In this document: in pieces, positions 49,181-62,108 of the stretch
How the letters are laid out: every line of letters starts with the position of its first letter
Position numbering within the stretch: position 1 is the stretch's first letter
NCBI GenBank assembly: GCA_012931725.1
Contig: CM022946.1
Coordinates: 51,973,961 to 52,037,960 of the forward strand
Direction: 5' to 3'
Origin: Litsea cubeba
Lineage: Eukaryota > Streptophyta > Magnoliopsida > Laurales > Lauraceae
DNA length: 64,000 nt
The notes under the pieces: generated by a model
Seen by the model: the letters and a program-made list of their open reading frames with translations, nothing else
Databases searched by the model: none
Told to the model about the DNA's origin: nothing
Program-made: the position numbers and the translations under genes

Positions 49181-50596
49181 ATTTTCCACGTCCTGGTTTT
49201 ATTAAATCCCGGTCAATATGGCCAACGTCCTACTTGGATTTGATTCACTCCACAGCTCGAGGAGGGAAATGCTAGTAGTATTTAGGTTTGAAAAACCCCC
49301 AAGTGACAGTAGATCCGAAAAACCCTAGTTCGTTTCCCATGTTCCTTATGCCTATTTTCACCATGGTTCCGTCATAACCATCCTACACTTGGGCCCTCCA
49401 TCTGCTATTCTCACTCCAGACGAGTGATCGATTGCGGCGCGTCGAAGACAACAGGAACGAATCGGGAGACGAATTTCATACAAGGTAATGATCCCTCTCT
49501 CTCTACAACAGGGGCGAACCCACATGTTTGGCACATGGTGCGTCCACCCCACGCGGATTTGGAAAAAATCACTTGAGAGATATGGCCTAGATGCCATCCG
49601 CTCCCATGCAAGTCGATCACCGTCCACAGTTTTAGAAATCATGAAACCATTCCCCTTGGATCTATTTGTTCTCCTCTGTCTTTGATAGATCCAAAGCAGG
49701 CCAAGCAAGTATTTTACCCTCTCACATTGTCTCTCTATCTATATCAATCTCTCCACCTCTTCTATCTCGAAATATGGAAAACCTAAAACACTAAACCTCC
49801 AAACTCCAACTGCAATCCACTTTCCTTAAATCTTAATACCTAAACCCCATTCCCTAAACTTCTCCTCCAAGTTTAGCAACTACATTCTTGTTGGCATTTT
49901 GAAATTGGCCCCATTGGAAACGCATTTAGTAGTAGAAAGAGTAAGGCTTCTAGGATGTAAGCGGGCTTTGCATTCATGATCAGCTTGTATGAAACTGTGG
50001 TCAAATAAAGGGTGAAACTATCGTGTGATAAGTGTAGTAACTCAAAAAGAGACACTGTGCCTGTGACAGATCCATATTATTTCATAAATTAAACTGGAAA
50101 AAATTCACATTGTTGTCATTTTCTTTACCTTCTAAAACCTTTTAAGTGCCGTGCCAAGTTGTTCCACAATCAACTATTCAATAAAATGTAGTACATCTTA
50201 TACTAACTGTATTCGAATTCATAAGGAAAACAAGAATATGCTCATCGGCAACAAGAATATGCTCATCGGCCAAGGAATTAGTGCATTGAGTCCGCGCAAG
50301 ACTGTTGTATTAATGATTGAATTCATGGGATAAAATGTAGGAATTAATAAAATGATACGCTGAAACTACTCCAACAGTATGAAACTAATTGTAACCATTT
50401 TGTAATTTATATTTAAAGAAAAAACAAAACATTACATGGAATTTGGAATTTAGTGGTAAGCAATGCCATGTCTACCATGTGATATCTAACTTCTATTTTA
50501 CATTTAAAATGGAATGTGTTGCTGTATTCTTAACCTTTAACCAACTTAGTTTGATTGATGTAGAAATGGACTTTCTTGCAGGTATTGATAATTAAG
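49181..50596. other. Upstream region of the 338-aa gene
   Basis: Includes a possible 5' untranslated exon around 49300-49490 (ends at CATACAAG/gtaatg) and an acceptor tttcttgcag at 50571-50580 just before the coding start. An 18-bp duplication (ACAAGAATATGCTCATCGGC) lies at 50230-50268. Confidence 0.4.
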
Positions 50597-51613
50597 ATGG
50601 CCCCAAAAAAGAAGAAAGCATGTCAACGCCCAACTTGGGATCGGTCGCGGTTTATGAGTGAAGCTGGTCAAATTTCATACATGAACAAATTCCATAATCG
50701 TTCTGTTGTGCCCGAGAGAATCGTCATGTACAATGAACTAGATGATACTGATTTTGCGATGTGGATGCGTGAGAGAAGATGGCTTACACTGTATGAGCAT
50801 GGATACCAGATAGTGGTCAATTGGGTCAGAGAGTTCTACTCAAACATGCACGAAGTTTCAGACGATTCGTTCAAGACCTTTGTGCGAGGTACTGAACTGA
50901 TAATTACACCTGATCTTCTAAGTCAACTTTTGGAAATTGATCGCGTCGAAGGCGCACACTTCCCGATTTTGGGCAACCGTCAAATCAATTATAATCTGGT
51001 AGCTAAAGTGTTGACAGGCAAGCCTATCGCTTGGATTGGTGGTGACATATCCCATCATAAGCTTACCGATTCATATCGTTTGCTATCCATTTTCATCCGG
51101 CACAATGTCATTCCCAAAGTTAGCAAAAGGGTCACAAAGGAGGATGGGTACCTCCTTTACTGCATTGGGACTCAAAGGAAAGTCGACATTCCTCTTGCGG
51201 TATATCGCGGAATGGCAAAGGTTCACAATGCACCTCAAAACACGGCACTCCCCTTCCCAGGGCTAGTATCCAAACTGCTTGTGGACATGGGTAAGTTGGT
51301 CGAACCCAATGAAGACATTATAATTCCCAAGCAGAAGATAGATCGCTTCACACTTGAAAAGTCCAAGTCCCACATCCCTTCCGTTGAGTTGGATAATGAT
51401 GAGGAAGATATAGCTGAACCTACATTATGTCAACCTTCAGGGGCAGGGCCGTCCGAAGCTGCAGGTCTACCAGGGGTGGATCATTTAGGTGAGGGGTCGA
51501 TTCATGCGTTAAATGTGCGTCTCGAGCGGCTAGAAGTGCGTATGAATGAAGGATTCTCCGAGATGAGACAGGGTTTCGCCGATATGCTCTCACATATCCG
51601 CCGAGAAGGGTAG
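50597..51613 (+). CDS. Putative plant transposon protein (Transposase_32-like), 338 aa, intact
   Basis: Single-exon coding part. ATG at 50597 is chosen because a splice acceptor ends at 50580 and MAPKKKKACQRP gives a nuclear-type basic start; an in-frame upstream ATG at 50576 overlaps the acceptor. The central region (WLTLYEHGYQIVVNWVREFY, FVRGTELIITPDLLSQLLEI, then LLSIFIRHNVIPKVSKRVT) resembles the 'putative plant transposon protein' domain found in many plant elements, of unknown biochemical role. The C-terminus is acidic then a short amphipathic coiled coil (LNVRLERLEVRMNEGF). No catalytic motif is visible. It lies between the PMD-Ulp1 gene and the transposase, with GGTTCGAACC sites on both sides, which makes it a candidate DNA-binding partner of those sites (inference only). 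Confidence 0.78.
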   Translation: MAPKKKKACQRPTWDRSRFMSEAGQISYMNKFHNRSVVPERIVMYNELDDTDFAMWMRERRWLTLYEHGYQIVVNWVREFYSNMHEVSDDSFKTFVRGTELIITPDLLSQLLEIDRVEGAHFPILGNRQINYNLVAKVLTGKPIAWIGGDISHHKLTDSYRLLSIFIRHNVIPKVSKRVTKEDGYLLYCIGTQRKVDIPLAVYRGMAKVHNAPQNTALPFPGLVSKLLVDMGKLVEPNEDIIIPKQKIDRFTLEKSKSHIPSVELDNDEEDIAEPTLCQPSGAGPSEAAGLPGVDHLGEGSIHALNVRLERLEVRMNEGFSEMRQGFADMLSHIRREG

Positions 51614-52845
51614 TTCCCCATACTTTCTGTCAAGCCTTGCAACATCGGCCACAGTGGGACTGAACTTTATAGTTAATTGTAAATGGATGTCTTTTTTTGA
51701 TATTGTCATGTTTGGTCACCTGATAAGACTTGTTATTAGGATATTTATGAACAAGGAAACTTACTGATATCCGTTCCTCGATGCTCAGTTGACTAACATC
51801 TAGAATGTTGTAATGAATATGGATCAAAACCGATGACTTCTGTGGAATCCCTCCTTATGTAGGTATCTGACTAGCATTGTTATCAGTAAACGTTGCATTA
51901 ATGAAACCAGTATTTAATCGTTCCAGTTTCCTCAGTTGAATGTCATATATAACATAATGCTGCGAGGAGTTTGGCATGTACAGTGAACTTTGTCGCATCT
52001 ATTTTTTATTTGAAAACATCGCTCATGTAATATAGTATGTTGTGGGGATTTTCAGACACAGAATCTAAAAGGTTCAAGAACAGTATTCATATTTTTTTTT
52101 TTTAACCGCAAAGCGTCCGACATGGAACAAGTCACTATCATGGATACATTTGATACTCATGGCATGAGAATATATAAAGCGTTTGTGCTCATGAATATCG
52201 GTGATTCCACTGAAAATCCAATAAGTTTGGAAGAAAGATACACTTGCGACTATATTGGGGCCAAACAAAGACGTAGAAGTCACAAACAGGCAATCCAGGT
52301 TAAATATCTAAATATAAATTGGAACTTATGGATCGCGTGGTAAAAATAAAAACCGTAGATGCTTCCATTTCGGCTTTCTTAAAGCTCTATTTCCTGAGAA
52401 CTGGTTGGTGTTACTTAGAAGTAGTTGCAAATACGATATCGATGTGGAAATTCAAAATAAATATATAAATAGAAAGATCAGAGAAGACACCTCTCTGCTT
52501 GAAAAATGGATGCAAGCTGGACTTCCATTTGCTCAATTATTTGACACCACTTACTTTTGAACTGATTTTCAAAAAATATTTGATTCTGCAAAATTTAATT
52601 TATCCATTTGACTATATAACATTTAGAACATGAGGAAATCAATATAGTCAAATTGTTCAGTCTACATCTAACAATATGCTCAAATTTATTGGGTTAGCAG
52701 AGTTATTTTGTTCAAATATTGATTCTACATTATTTAGAATCACAACTCTTACAACTGATGGTGATATATACTTCACCAAATGGACAAATACAAAATATAC
52801 AAGCTTAAAAAATATATATATATATATAACAGTGTCCTTAAATCA
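51614..52845. other. Spacer in the giant MULE
   Basis: AT-rich; a short frame at 52122-52343 is unrecognised. One partial palindrome (ACGATATCGAT) occurs at about 52433. Confidence 0.45.
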
Positions 52846-53110
52846 CAAAGGTTCGAACCCATTACTTTTAAGGGTTTGAAACTTCATTACCTATTCCCCC
52901 TGGTGGCGATCCACAGAGACCAGTAAGATACGAGACCATGTCTGTAACGGCTCGAACATCTACCTTAATGATATGATGGGCCAGAAAGACGGGAATCTCA
53001 AGGTTCGAACCCTTACACTAATGGTTCGAACCTTCAGCCTATTTCCCATCCTGTGCCAAAGCACCAAAAGCTCAAAGGTTCGAATCCTAGACGGGATGAT
53101 TCGAACATTC
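52846..53110. repeat. Outlying GGTTCGAACC sites
   Basis: Three perfect sites (near 52850, 53000 and 53023) plus variants (GGTTCGAATCC, GATTCGAACATTC), with the same GGGCCAGAAA spacer phrase as the main array 4 kb away. Confidence 0.8.
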
Positions 53111-53627
53111 TACTGAGTAGGAGGAATCCCAGTGTGCTAGTAGGTCCAATGCAACGAAGAGTAGTTTCACACCTTCACCAAACTTTCCTCTAGGGTCTAG
53201 CCTTAATTAGCATAAGACACTGCCCATCTAACATTGAATTTATTGTGAAATGACCGCATACATTTTCTCCAGATTTTCTTGGGGAAAATCATCGACCTTG
53301 TGATTGTGGAGTTTGAGATACGTAACGACGGTTTAACAGTTTTATGGTCATTTCCTGATAATGTAATTCTATCTCGTTCGCGCGTCATGCCATGAATGGT
53401 AGGCAAGATGATACTTCATCCTACCGGTGTTTAGATAGTCTGGTGTGGGATTTTATACACTTGGTATTAAGTTGGATAAAAGGATAAGTAACCTTTTTAA
53501 CTGCAATCAACTTTCAATGTTTATAGAATACCTCATGCATGATCATATCAATAAAATAAAATCCTCCCATTCTTGCACCTTAAAGCAACCATTTCTTCAA
53601 GAAAATACGTGGAATCAATATTTGTAT

Positions 53628-55130
53628 GTCCAGACAGGTATGGACTTAGAACAGATTGCCATGTATAACGAAACACAAATATGAATGGTTAAATAAACAT
53701 GAAAAATAAATGAAAAATAAAAACAGTAAATTGTACTGTGAAATTAGATTATGAATCTTCGTACTTGAAATCTCTTTAAGCATCTACGAGATAAACAGAT
53801 CGTCGCCATCAAGTGATCAACCGCATGTCTCTTTTATTTGCTATATTCATTGTAAAATTTCATAAGCATCATTGTAGCATTCTTATTTGTAATGTTTCTT
53901 GCTGATCAAGCGAGCATGGAGTTCAATTCTCAAAACATACGGGAATCCATATAGTATTAGAGGGGATATAAGTACGTAAATGCCGAATGGAACAAAGCAT
54001 CGGGACGGCTTGAAACAATTCAAGTGTACAAAATCATTGAAGGATGTGTCAAGCTAAACAAATTGCATTCGATTACACAAGAACGCATTATTCAACCAGA
54101 ATAAGTTTATAATTATGTGAAGACAGGTATGGAATTAGTGGAAATTGACATATATAAAGAACCAGCTAATAGGGACACAAATATGAATGGGGAAATAAAC
54201 AGGATAAATAAATGAAAAATAAAAACAATAAATTGTATTGTGAAATTAGATTATGAATCTTCGTACTTGAAATCTCTTTAAGCATCTACGAAATAAGGAC
54301 ATCGTCACCATCAAGTGATCAACCGCATGTCTCTTTTATTTGCTATATTCATCGTAAACATTTCATAAGCATCATTGTAGCAGTCTTATTTGTAATGTTT
54401 CTTGATGATCATGCCATCATGGAGTTCAATTCTCAAAACAGACGAGAATCCATATAGTATTAGAGGGCACATAAGTACGTAAATGCCGAATGGAACAAAG
54501 CATCGGGACGGCTTGAAACAATCCCAGTGGACAAAATCATCGAAGGATGTGTCAAGATAAACAAATAGCGGTCGATTTCACAAGAACACAGTCTTCCACC
54601 ATATCAAGTTTATAATTATGTGAAGACAGGTATGGACTTAGAACGGATTGCCATGTATAACGAAGAGGGCTAATAGGGACACAAATATGAATGATTAAAT
54701 GAACAGGAAAAATAAAAGAAAAATAAAAACAGTAAATTGTATTGTGAAATTAGATTATGAATCTTCGTACTTGAAATCTCTTTAAGCGTCAATGAATTAA
54801 GAACATCGTCGCAATTAAGTGATCAACCGCATGTCTCTTTTATTTGCTATATTCATTGTAAACATTTCATAAGCATCATTGTAGCTAGTCGTATTTGTAA
54901 TGTTTCTTGCTGATCATGCGAGCAGGGTGTTCAATTCTCAAAACAGACGAGAATCCATATAGTATTAGGGGGCACATAAGTTACGTAAATGCTGAATGGA
55001 ACAAAGCATCGGGACGGCTTGAAACAATCCCAGTGGACAAAATTTTCGAAGGATGTGTCAAGTTAAACGCATAGCAGTCGATTTCACAAGAACACAGTCT
55101 TCCACCATATCAAATTTATAATTCTGTCCA
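53628..55130. repeat. Three-copy tandem repeat, ~490-bp unit
   Basis: Units begin at the phrase AGACAGGTATGGA(C/A)TTAG near 53633, 54122 and 54625, and share long blocks such as GTGATCAACCGCATGTCTC and GGAACAAAGCATCGGGACGG. No continuous frame. The last unit fades near 55130. Confidence 0.9.
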
Positions 55131-55492
55131 GACCAAAAACTTATAGGATGACCTGCCACAATTTAAAAAAAAAAAAAGACTGATAATATCACTGAGTTAT
55201 TACAAAACTGAAAAGAGATAGTTGCATGGAGCAGATTGAAAAAACAAAATGTAGAGAGACAATGATACGCAAATAACTGACAGATAACAAAAAAAACTCC
55301 GTATTGATGGTGCAGGTATACAAAAAATTTTCAAGTTTTCATAACGAAACTTCATACATGGTTTGTGTCTATACATCAATATATACACCTGATGTTCTCA
55401 CACCATTATCGAGAGATACATCCAAAATAATGACATCAATATGTTGTACCACCATAGACAAATATTTTACACCAAATTGGGAAATTTAATAT
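55131..55492. other. Spacer downstream of the transposase gene
   Basis: 3' flank of the minus-strand transposase; poly-A/T runs, nothing recognised. Confidence 0.45.
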
Positions 55493-58400
55493 TCATCCCC
55501 TTGGAGGTGGTTCTCTACATGTCTGTCTATTATGACCACGCTTCTTGCAATGAGAGCATGTAACCTGTTTCCTCATCCTGTCCTCTGTTCTTATCCGACA
55601 TTTTTTCGGCCTTCCAGGCTGTCTGCGAGCTATTGGCGGCAACACACCCTCGTCACTTCTAGGATCCCACTGTTTTCCGTCACGTGTGGCATGGATGACA
55701 TCAGCATAAGTTGCTCGATAGCACTCACTGGTAAACCAATGCTCACAGAAGTCATATGGATCATATCGCTTGAGTTTGATAGCACAAAGGGCATGTGAAC
55801 AAGGAATGCCAAGGATCTCCCATTTGCGGCATGTGCATTTCAACTTATCGAGATGTACCACATCCGTATACTCTGGCGACAATACCTGGAATTCGAATTC
55901 TCCAGCCTGCCAACATTGGAGTCTCCGTGAGACTTCCGCCTCGTGCGTGATGATCTTATCAACATATGGGGTGACTCTTGTATTCATGTTTAGCCCTTTT
56001 TCACGCCGGCTCTGATAAAATTCCATCAGCTTTGCCCGTATCGACTCTATCTGTTGTGTGATGGGTAGCTCTCTTATGTCTTTCAACAAGCTATTTGTGC
56101 TCTCTGCAATATTCGTAGTTAGCATATCATAGCGTTTACCCTCTATGAATGCATTTGCCCAGTGTTGGCGACCGATGGCGTTTATGTAATCGTGAGCCCC
56201 CACATCAATTGCTAATATTTCTGCCATGTAGTTATCATACTCACAAACGCGCGTTGAACGCGCGGCGCACCAAAACTTCATGACAATTCCATCATTCTTG
56301 AATTTCGCCTGAATATTTTGTGAAATGTGACGGCAGCAAAAACAGTGTTTTGCTGTTGGAATTACATCCTTCACTGCATTGGTGAGTCCCTTCATTCTAT
56401 CTGACACTATCGTAAGATTTTGTACATGTTCCAAGGTTAAATCCAGATTCGCCATAAACCACGCCCAAGTCGAATAGCACTCAGACTCTACAATGGCAAA
56501 TGCTAGTGGAAAAAGACCATGGTCACCGTCCTGACATACTGCAATTAGTAAGGCTCCTGGGTATTTACCCCGGAGGTGTGTCCCATCAAGGGCGATTAGT
56601 GGCCTGATTGATGATTTGAAAGATCTAGCACATCCACCAAAACATACATAATATCTCTGAAAGGAGCCATCGTCTTCTGTCCACATGTTGTCAACTGTAC
56701 CCGGGTTTGTCCGTTTCAGCTCCAAACGATAATCAGATAGGGTCCTGTATGAATCCTCGAAAGATCCGCGGATGTGTTTCATGGCTATTTCCTTTGCGAT
56801 GTGGGCCTTCCGATAAGAAATTTGAACGCCAAACTCCCTTTGAAAGCCAGACATAATTTCCTTTGGCCTGTAGTCTTGATGGACTCTTAGTCTTTCTCTG
56901 ATAAAATCTGCAATCATCGCTGAGGTTGACTGAGGATAATTCGTCCCATTAAGTGGTCCTGTACAAATATGTTCTGGATTGTACGACCTTACTTGAAATT
57001 GCGGACCAGAATCCACAATGGAAGCGTGGATGCGCCAAGGACATGTAGGATGGCTACACCTTGCCGTTGATTCAAATCTATTGGTCCTTAATGGTTTCAG
57101 GCAAAAGTTTTTATACATTGCAAATTTGGCCAATGTGCTTTTGAATGCATCACGGCTAATAAACACCCTACCCTTCCACATCTCGTGCGGCGAATCATCA
57201 TGGGGTGGCATGTGGATGTGTAAATCATCCGCTCCCTGCATGGTGTCGATAATAACTTTTGGCTTGTTCAAATCTGGATCAAACTGTACAGTCCCCGGTA
57301 CGATGACATCTATATCAACATAATCGGCATCGGAGTCGTTCGATGGTTTGTCTTGGAATGAGGATGCGGCGCCCCGCGGATGTATTTTATCCATTCTAAA
57401 TTCAATATGACTGGGAATTCCCTGGCCGTATCCTGCTGGTCCTTGTGCATCAAGATTGTCAATATCAATCACCAGGCCAACATCATCCTTTGCAGCTGGA
57501 TTTTCCTCTCCATCACGGAGGCAGGGGTGGCATCCTTCTTTATGAGGTTCTGTATTCACATGCAGATCATCTAGACTGTCATGGTTGATATCCATCCCAA
57601 CATCCATCTCGACGAATCCATTTTCTTCTGAGCTGCACGTATGGCATCCAGATGGAAACAACATATCACTATCATTGCCAAGGTGTACAGAAGGACATGA
57701 ATGATGCAACCGCGATTCTCTGAAGACGTTGGCAGTTATTGCTGCCAGGTCACATCCTTTCATCGTTTGGTTAAAACTGCAAGATAAATAAACGCGATCA
57801 TTAAAAATATTGATATTGACATAATGGAATGACACCTGATTATATCAAAAAATAATAAGAGCAAATCATTTACAATGAGGACATATCTAGCTAGACTAAA
57901 TCATTAACAACAAGCTGCTTTTCAGAGTCAGTCCAACGCATTCCCACGGATGTGGAATTTCAAAATTACAACGTACAGATGAAAGCAAAAATATGGAAAC
58001 GAAATGACAAAAAAAAAAATTAAAAAAAAAAAATTCTTAATAAATAAATCAATAACAAACTTTGGAGATGGTAGTGTTATATTAAAATTTGCATCCTCGT
58101 TGATATTCACGTCGCATGTTCTGTCTTGTTGGTAAAGAACATGTCCGGATGCATCCCTACAAACGAAAAGAAATAAATGTTATTTATAAGAATACAATTA
58201 GTGACCCTTTAGGATAACATATAACTACAAACAAACACAGTGCTGACCTTTTCCCAAGAAATGAAGTCGGACTACTAGACCGAACAACTTTAGTAGTTCC
58301 CATTCTGCATATAAATAAAATTAGCTGCTTAGTATTATGAAGCATTGTTGCAGTTAACAAGTCTAATAATGGCATACCTATGTTCATTACTTTGGTGATC

Positions 58401-58730
58401 TATTGTATGAACCGCATTTGGTTGGATGTATAGATACACTGCACTTGCATCAACCACAGATGCTCTGAACATAATCTCTACATCCTCATCATTTGTTATG
58501 CCAACTAAAGTGCAAACTTTCCCATTCTGATGAAGGTATTGTATATATGGGACATGTCCTAGCTCGTAACCATTAGAGAGATCGCGGACTTTTTGGACCA
58601 ATTGTGAGAACGTTATGGATCTCTGCAAGAACACCATCTTTGGACAACCTCCATTGTAAGTTGGACTTCCATTATCCCAAACAAATTGTCCACCGGAATG
58701 GAGGATGACTAGTAAATCACGATCGGACAT
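55493..58730 (-). CDS. MURA-type MULE transposase, four exons, 929 aa, intact
   Basis: Exons on the minus strand: 58730-58378, 58304-58248, 58156-58061, 57776-55493. All have GT-AG borders, phases agree and there is no internal stop. Exon 1 (MSDRDLLVILHSGGQFVWDN) is the PB1-like N-terminal region common in MURA proteins. Residues about 120-360 form an acidic linker. About 370-422 is the MuDR DNA-binding domain (GRVFISRDAFKSTLAKFAMY, CSHPTCPWRI). The MULE RNase-H-like core has LIALDGTHLRG (Asp566) and LTIVSDRMKG (Asp638). The SWIM finger is CTC..PCSH (residues 816-830). A CCHC knuckle CSHCKKRGHNRQTC ends the protein (909-922). It should bind the 135-bp TIRs in the nucleus and excise/insert the element with 9-bp target duplications. 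It points toward the right TIR, with AACGATATCGTT sites upstream. Confidence 0.92.
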
Positions 58731-59148
58731 TATGCTGCAGGCACATAGTCTTGATAAGCAAAACTACTAGCTATCTAACTAAACTGGCAGTAACTTGACC
58801 GGGTTATCATAAGTGCAGGCATATAGTCTTGATAAGCAAAACTACTATCTAACTAAATTGGCAGACGCATGCAAGATTAATCGTAAGTGCACTAATCCAA
58901 CACAGTTTAGCATATTCATGAGTGGCACCACCATAATTCACTCGTAATAGTCCCATCACAGGCGACTCTATTAAAAGATGCGTATACGATTTGGAGAAAC
59001 GAACAGTATTAAGTAACTTACGATGGAAGGACTAATAAACCAAAACCAATGCTATTGACTAAAACACATTTTGTCAGTAGTAAAAATTATTATTATTATT
59101 TTTTTGTCAAACAGAATATTGCCGAATTTAAACTTAGATGCAAAAACA

Positions 59149-59294
59149 ACGAGAAGGGAGTCACAAAGCCAGTCAAGTTCGACCAACGTGAATTATGGGA
59201 AATTTCATATGATAACGAACGACGAGAAGGGAGTCACAAGGCCAGTAAAGTTCGACCAATGTGAATTATGGGAAATATCATATGATAACGATAT
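59149..59294. repeat. 73-bp tandem duplication upstream of the transposase
   Basis: ACGAGAAGGGAGTCACAA to ATTTCATATGATAACGA occurs at 59149-59221 and 59222-59294. The second copy ends in an AACGATATCG site; the first has AACGAACGAC at that place, so the unit carries a site position. Confidence 0.9.
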
Positions 59295-59860
59295 CGCTGC
59301 TATAATTTTTATTTTCTTCATCCATATTATGGTATCCAACAATCTAAAAAAAATCCAGGCTTTATACCGAGATGCATAAACGGTGGTGGAATGCTTGTAT
59401 GTTACTGCGAAGAATTTGAATATGAAAACACCGCTTGGGGGAAAACGCCCATTAGTAATTAGCTTACCAAAACTCATATGAACGAAACACTGCTAACTTA
59501 ATATTGAAATACATAACCAATGAGAGACACTCACCATTTACATCAACTTAGCTTATTGACAAAAAAGAAATTGTTCTTTGATAATGATATCACTATTTAT
59601 TTTCCTCATCTAATCGTGGTGTTCAACAATACAGCAGGTGTCACTTTATATTGAGCTGCATAAACGATGAGGACGATTCTTGATTTCACTCAATTTTGAG
59701 CTAAAGGAAATTGTTATTTGATAACGATATCGTTACCATATTTGTTATTTTCTTCTTCCAATTGTGGTATCCGTCAACAAAACATTTCTGATTTTATATT
59801 CCAATGGATGAACAATGAGAAGGACTATTTATTTCACTTTTTCTGATAACGATATCGTTT
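59287..59860. repeat. AACGATATCGTT sites upstream of the transposase
   Basis: Sites at 59287 (AACGATATCGCT), 59583 (AATGATATCACT, degenerate), 59723 (perfect) and 59848 (perfect). Steps are 296, 140 and 125 bp. They sit 0.55-1.1 kb before the transposase start on the other strand. Confidence 0.8.
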
Positions 59861-61974
59861 CAGTAATTTATAGATACACAACAAATTTTTTACAGCCTAC
59901 AACAAAAGGATAATGGTTATATATTTGGGTGCTTAAAATATGAAGAAAGACTTACGGACTTCACACATATATTGATTCCAACCTCAATTATATGACCAAA
60001 ATACAAATGAGTGTGCTAACAAATTCGTTTTCTCCAGCATTCTTAACGTCTTGCTATAACCTGATTGTTAGTCCATATTATTGGAGTCTAATATTATCAA
60101 CTAGGGAAAAGGGCCATTAGTAATTCGCTGACCAAACCCGAAAAATTGGTTGAAAAATATTGGTTTTTGGAAATCTATGACCATATTCTACACATAAGTA
60201 TTTATTGGGAAAGAAATCACTACATTCTATGTAAATGACTGTCGAGAATATTTGTACATAAAAAAAGTGAATATATTGAGGGGGACCAAAAAAGAACCTT
60301 GGCAACGATAGGTAAGAAGGTGGACAAAAGGAAATAGCCGGATTGGGTAAGGTCAATGTCTAGCCATTGGAAATAGGAGCACGCAATATGAGCAGTTGGA
60401 TAAAAAATTATTATAGTCAAATTCATTATAAATTTCTTTCAAAAGATTAATGTGAAAGACAACTAAAGGCATATATGTAGTCTTGCACAAAATAAAAAAT
60501 TCAAAACAAGCACAAAGATTGTGTGCTGTTAAAATAAAGGCTTTGAAGTCTGGAACGGTACCCGTCAACTCAAAATCATCATGAGAACAGTGCATTTTAA
60601 GTAAATGAAATGCACATAACAATAAAAGTTGTACGGACAAAATTAATGTAAGCAATATACAGATAAGAAATTCCCAAAGAAAAAAAAAACAATCCAAATT
60701 AACAGAATCAGTGACCATTCCTCACAGTGATTTAGAGATTTGATCACTTCGAAGGTGGCTGAGAAGACATGAATTTCAAAACATAACACTTTTCCTTTTG
60801 CCTTCTTGACCCGAACAAAGACCTCTGTCGTTTCCTATTCTTTCAATGAAAAAGCAGATGCATATCATCATATATCAAAAGCAGAATTGCCATTGGACGA
60901 ATTGAATGCAGCATCATTACTTAACTGGGACTTATGCTAAAATAGGTACAATGTATACAAGCTGCATCAACATTTGGCAGATTCTGTTTGATGTTTGAGG
61001 CATCAAGATTGAAATACTTAATATATAGTTTTTTTTCCCTGCAAAGTGCAAGGCTCGGCACCATTATTGAAACTTCGGCAGGAGCAATAGGGGCTTGCAC
61101 ACTATAGTCTATCAAGCTTTTCATTTAGTTTCAAAAAATTAACCATTAAATGCGCATACAGTTCCAGTAAGAATGGACATAGTACAAGACAATTCTCACA
61201 CATGGATATTTGATAAAAACTCAACATGCAATATGAACGTGAAGTGAAAAGAAAAAATTGACAGAACTCAACAGCAAATTTGTTGAAAGACTTTCTCAGC
61301 AACAAGGACGAGAGAGAAAAAACTGACATAACACGGTCTAAATTTGTAGCAAAAAACCCAAAACGGTTATGTTAAGCAAGTTCTCAACTTTATTGGCTAC
61401 AAAAACCCTCTTTCATATGCAAGATCTTCTCCAACAACTCCGCCGACAAGAGACGGATGTAGAGTTGCAAGACACTGAAGAGGAACAAAGAGAATAAACC
61501 CACTTATCTCCTAAAAGATTAGTTGTCTGTGCAAGAATGTAATTTTCAGACATTCTCTTTTTCATTACAGCCAATACTTATATTTTTCTCCACTATTAGA
61601 CAACTGAATGGGAATAGATTGAGGTGGGGTGCTGGAATAAATAGCAGGAGATGACATAAAAAACATACATTAAGAAACCTGAGCGTAAAAGTTCACGAGC
61701 TTGAACGATCATCAGCATCTCAATCATCTGGGCCCTCGATTTATTCATATAATGGTGCCGCACTTTGATCCCTGGCCATTGATTGGATAGTTCTGACGGT
61801 GAAGGTCGAAGCCGGAGAGGAAGGGGTAAGGAGAGAGCAGGGATCGGCGAAGCCGGAGAGGAAAAAGGGAAAGAGAGCTGGGAGCCGAAGGAAGGAAAGA
61901 GGAAGGCGCGGGAGAAGGGCTGGAGAAGCTCTGGCGGGAATGAGGAAGAAAGAAGTAAGAAAAGGAAAAATAGA
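59861..61974. other. Right non-coding part of the MULE
   Basis: AT-rich to 61700, then a purine-rich stretch (GAGAGGAAAAAGG type, 61800-61970) next to the right TIR, mirroring the pyrimidine-rich leader next to the left TIR. Frames here on both strands are low-complexity. Confidence 0.5.
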
Positions 61975-62108
61975 TGACGATGTCGTTCGAAAGGGGGAGG
62001 GGTACAATAGTAAAAAATCACCGTACGAACACTATAATGGTCATATACGTGTATTTGACACTAAATCTGTATAAAATGACTGTACCGACACTTTTTTGGT
62101 AAAATCCC
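61975..62108 (-). repeat. Right TIR of the giant MULE
   Basis: TGACGATGTCGTTCGAAA to ACACTTTTTTGGTAAAATCC ending CC at 62108; followed by the target duplication ATTAAATTA. Confidence 0.93.

Larger units (their letters stand above)
36496..62108. mobile_element. Giant MULE (Mutator-like element), 25.6 kb
   Basis: The left end GGGAATTTTACCAAAAAAGT and the reverse complement of the right end GGGGATTTTACCAAAAAAGT extend into TIRs of about 135 bp alignable to a shared ACGACATCGTCAT block. The element is flanked by a perfect 9-bp duplication ATTAAATTA (36487-36495 and 62109-62117), the Mutator hallmark. It encodes a MURA transposase (-), a PMD-Ulp1 protein (+) and a 338-aa transposon protein (+), with long repeat arrays between them. 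MULEs carrying Ulp1-like genes are known in plants (Kaonashi type); this one is large and retains an intact-looking transposase. Confidence 0.93.

Noticed and set aside
61596..62074. Genes near the right TIR
   Set aside because: Purine-rich low complexity gives overlapping open frames on both strands; no homology recognised.
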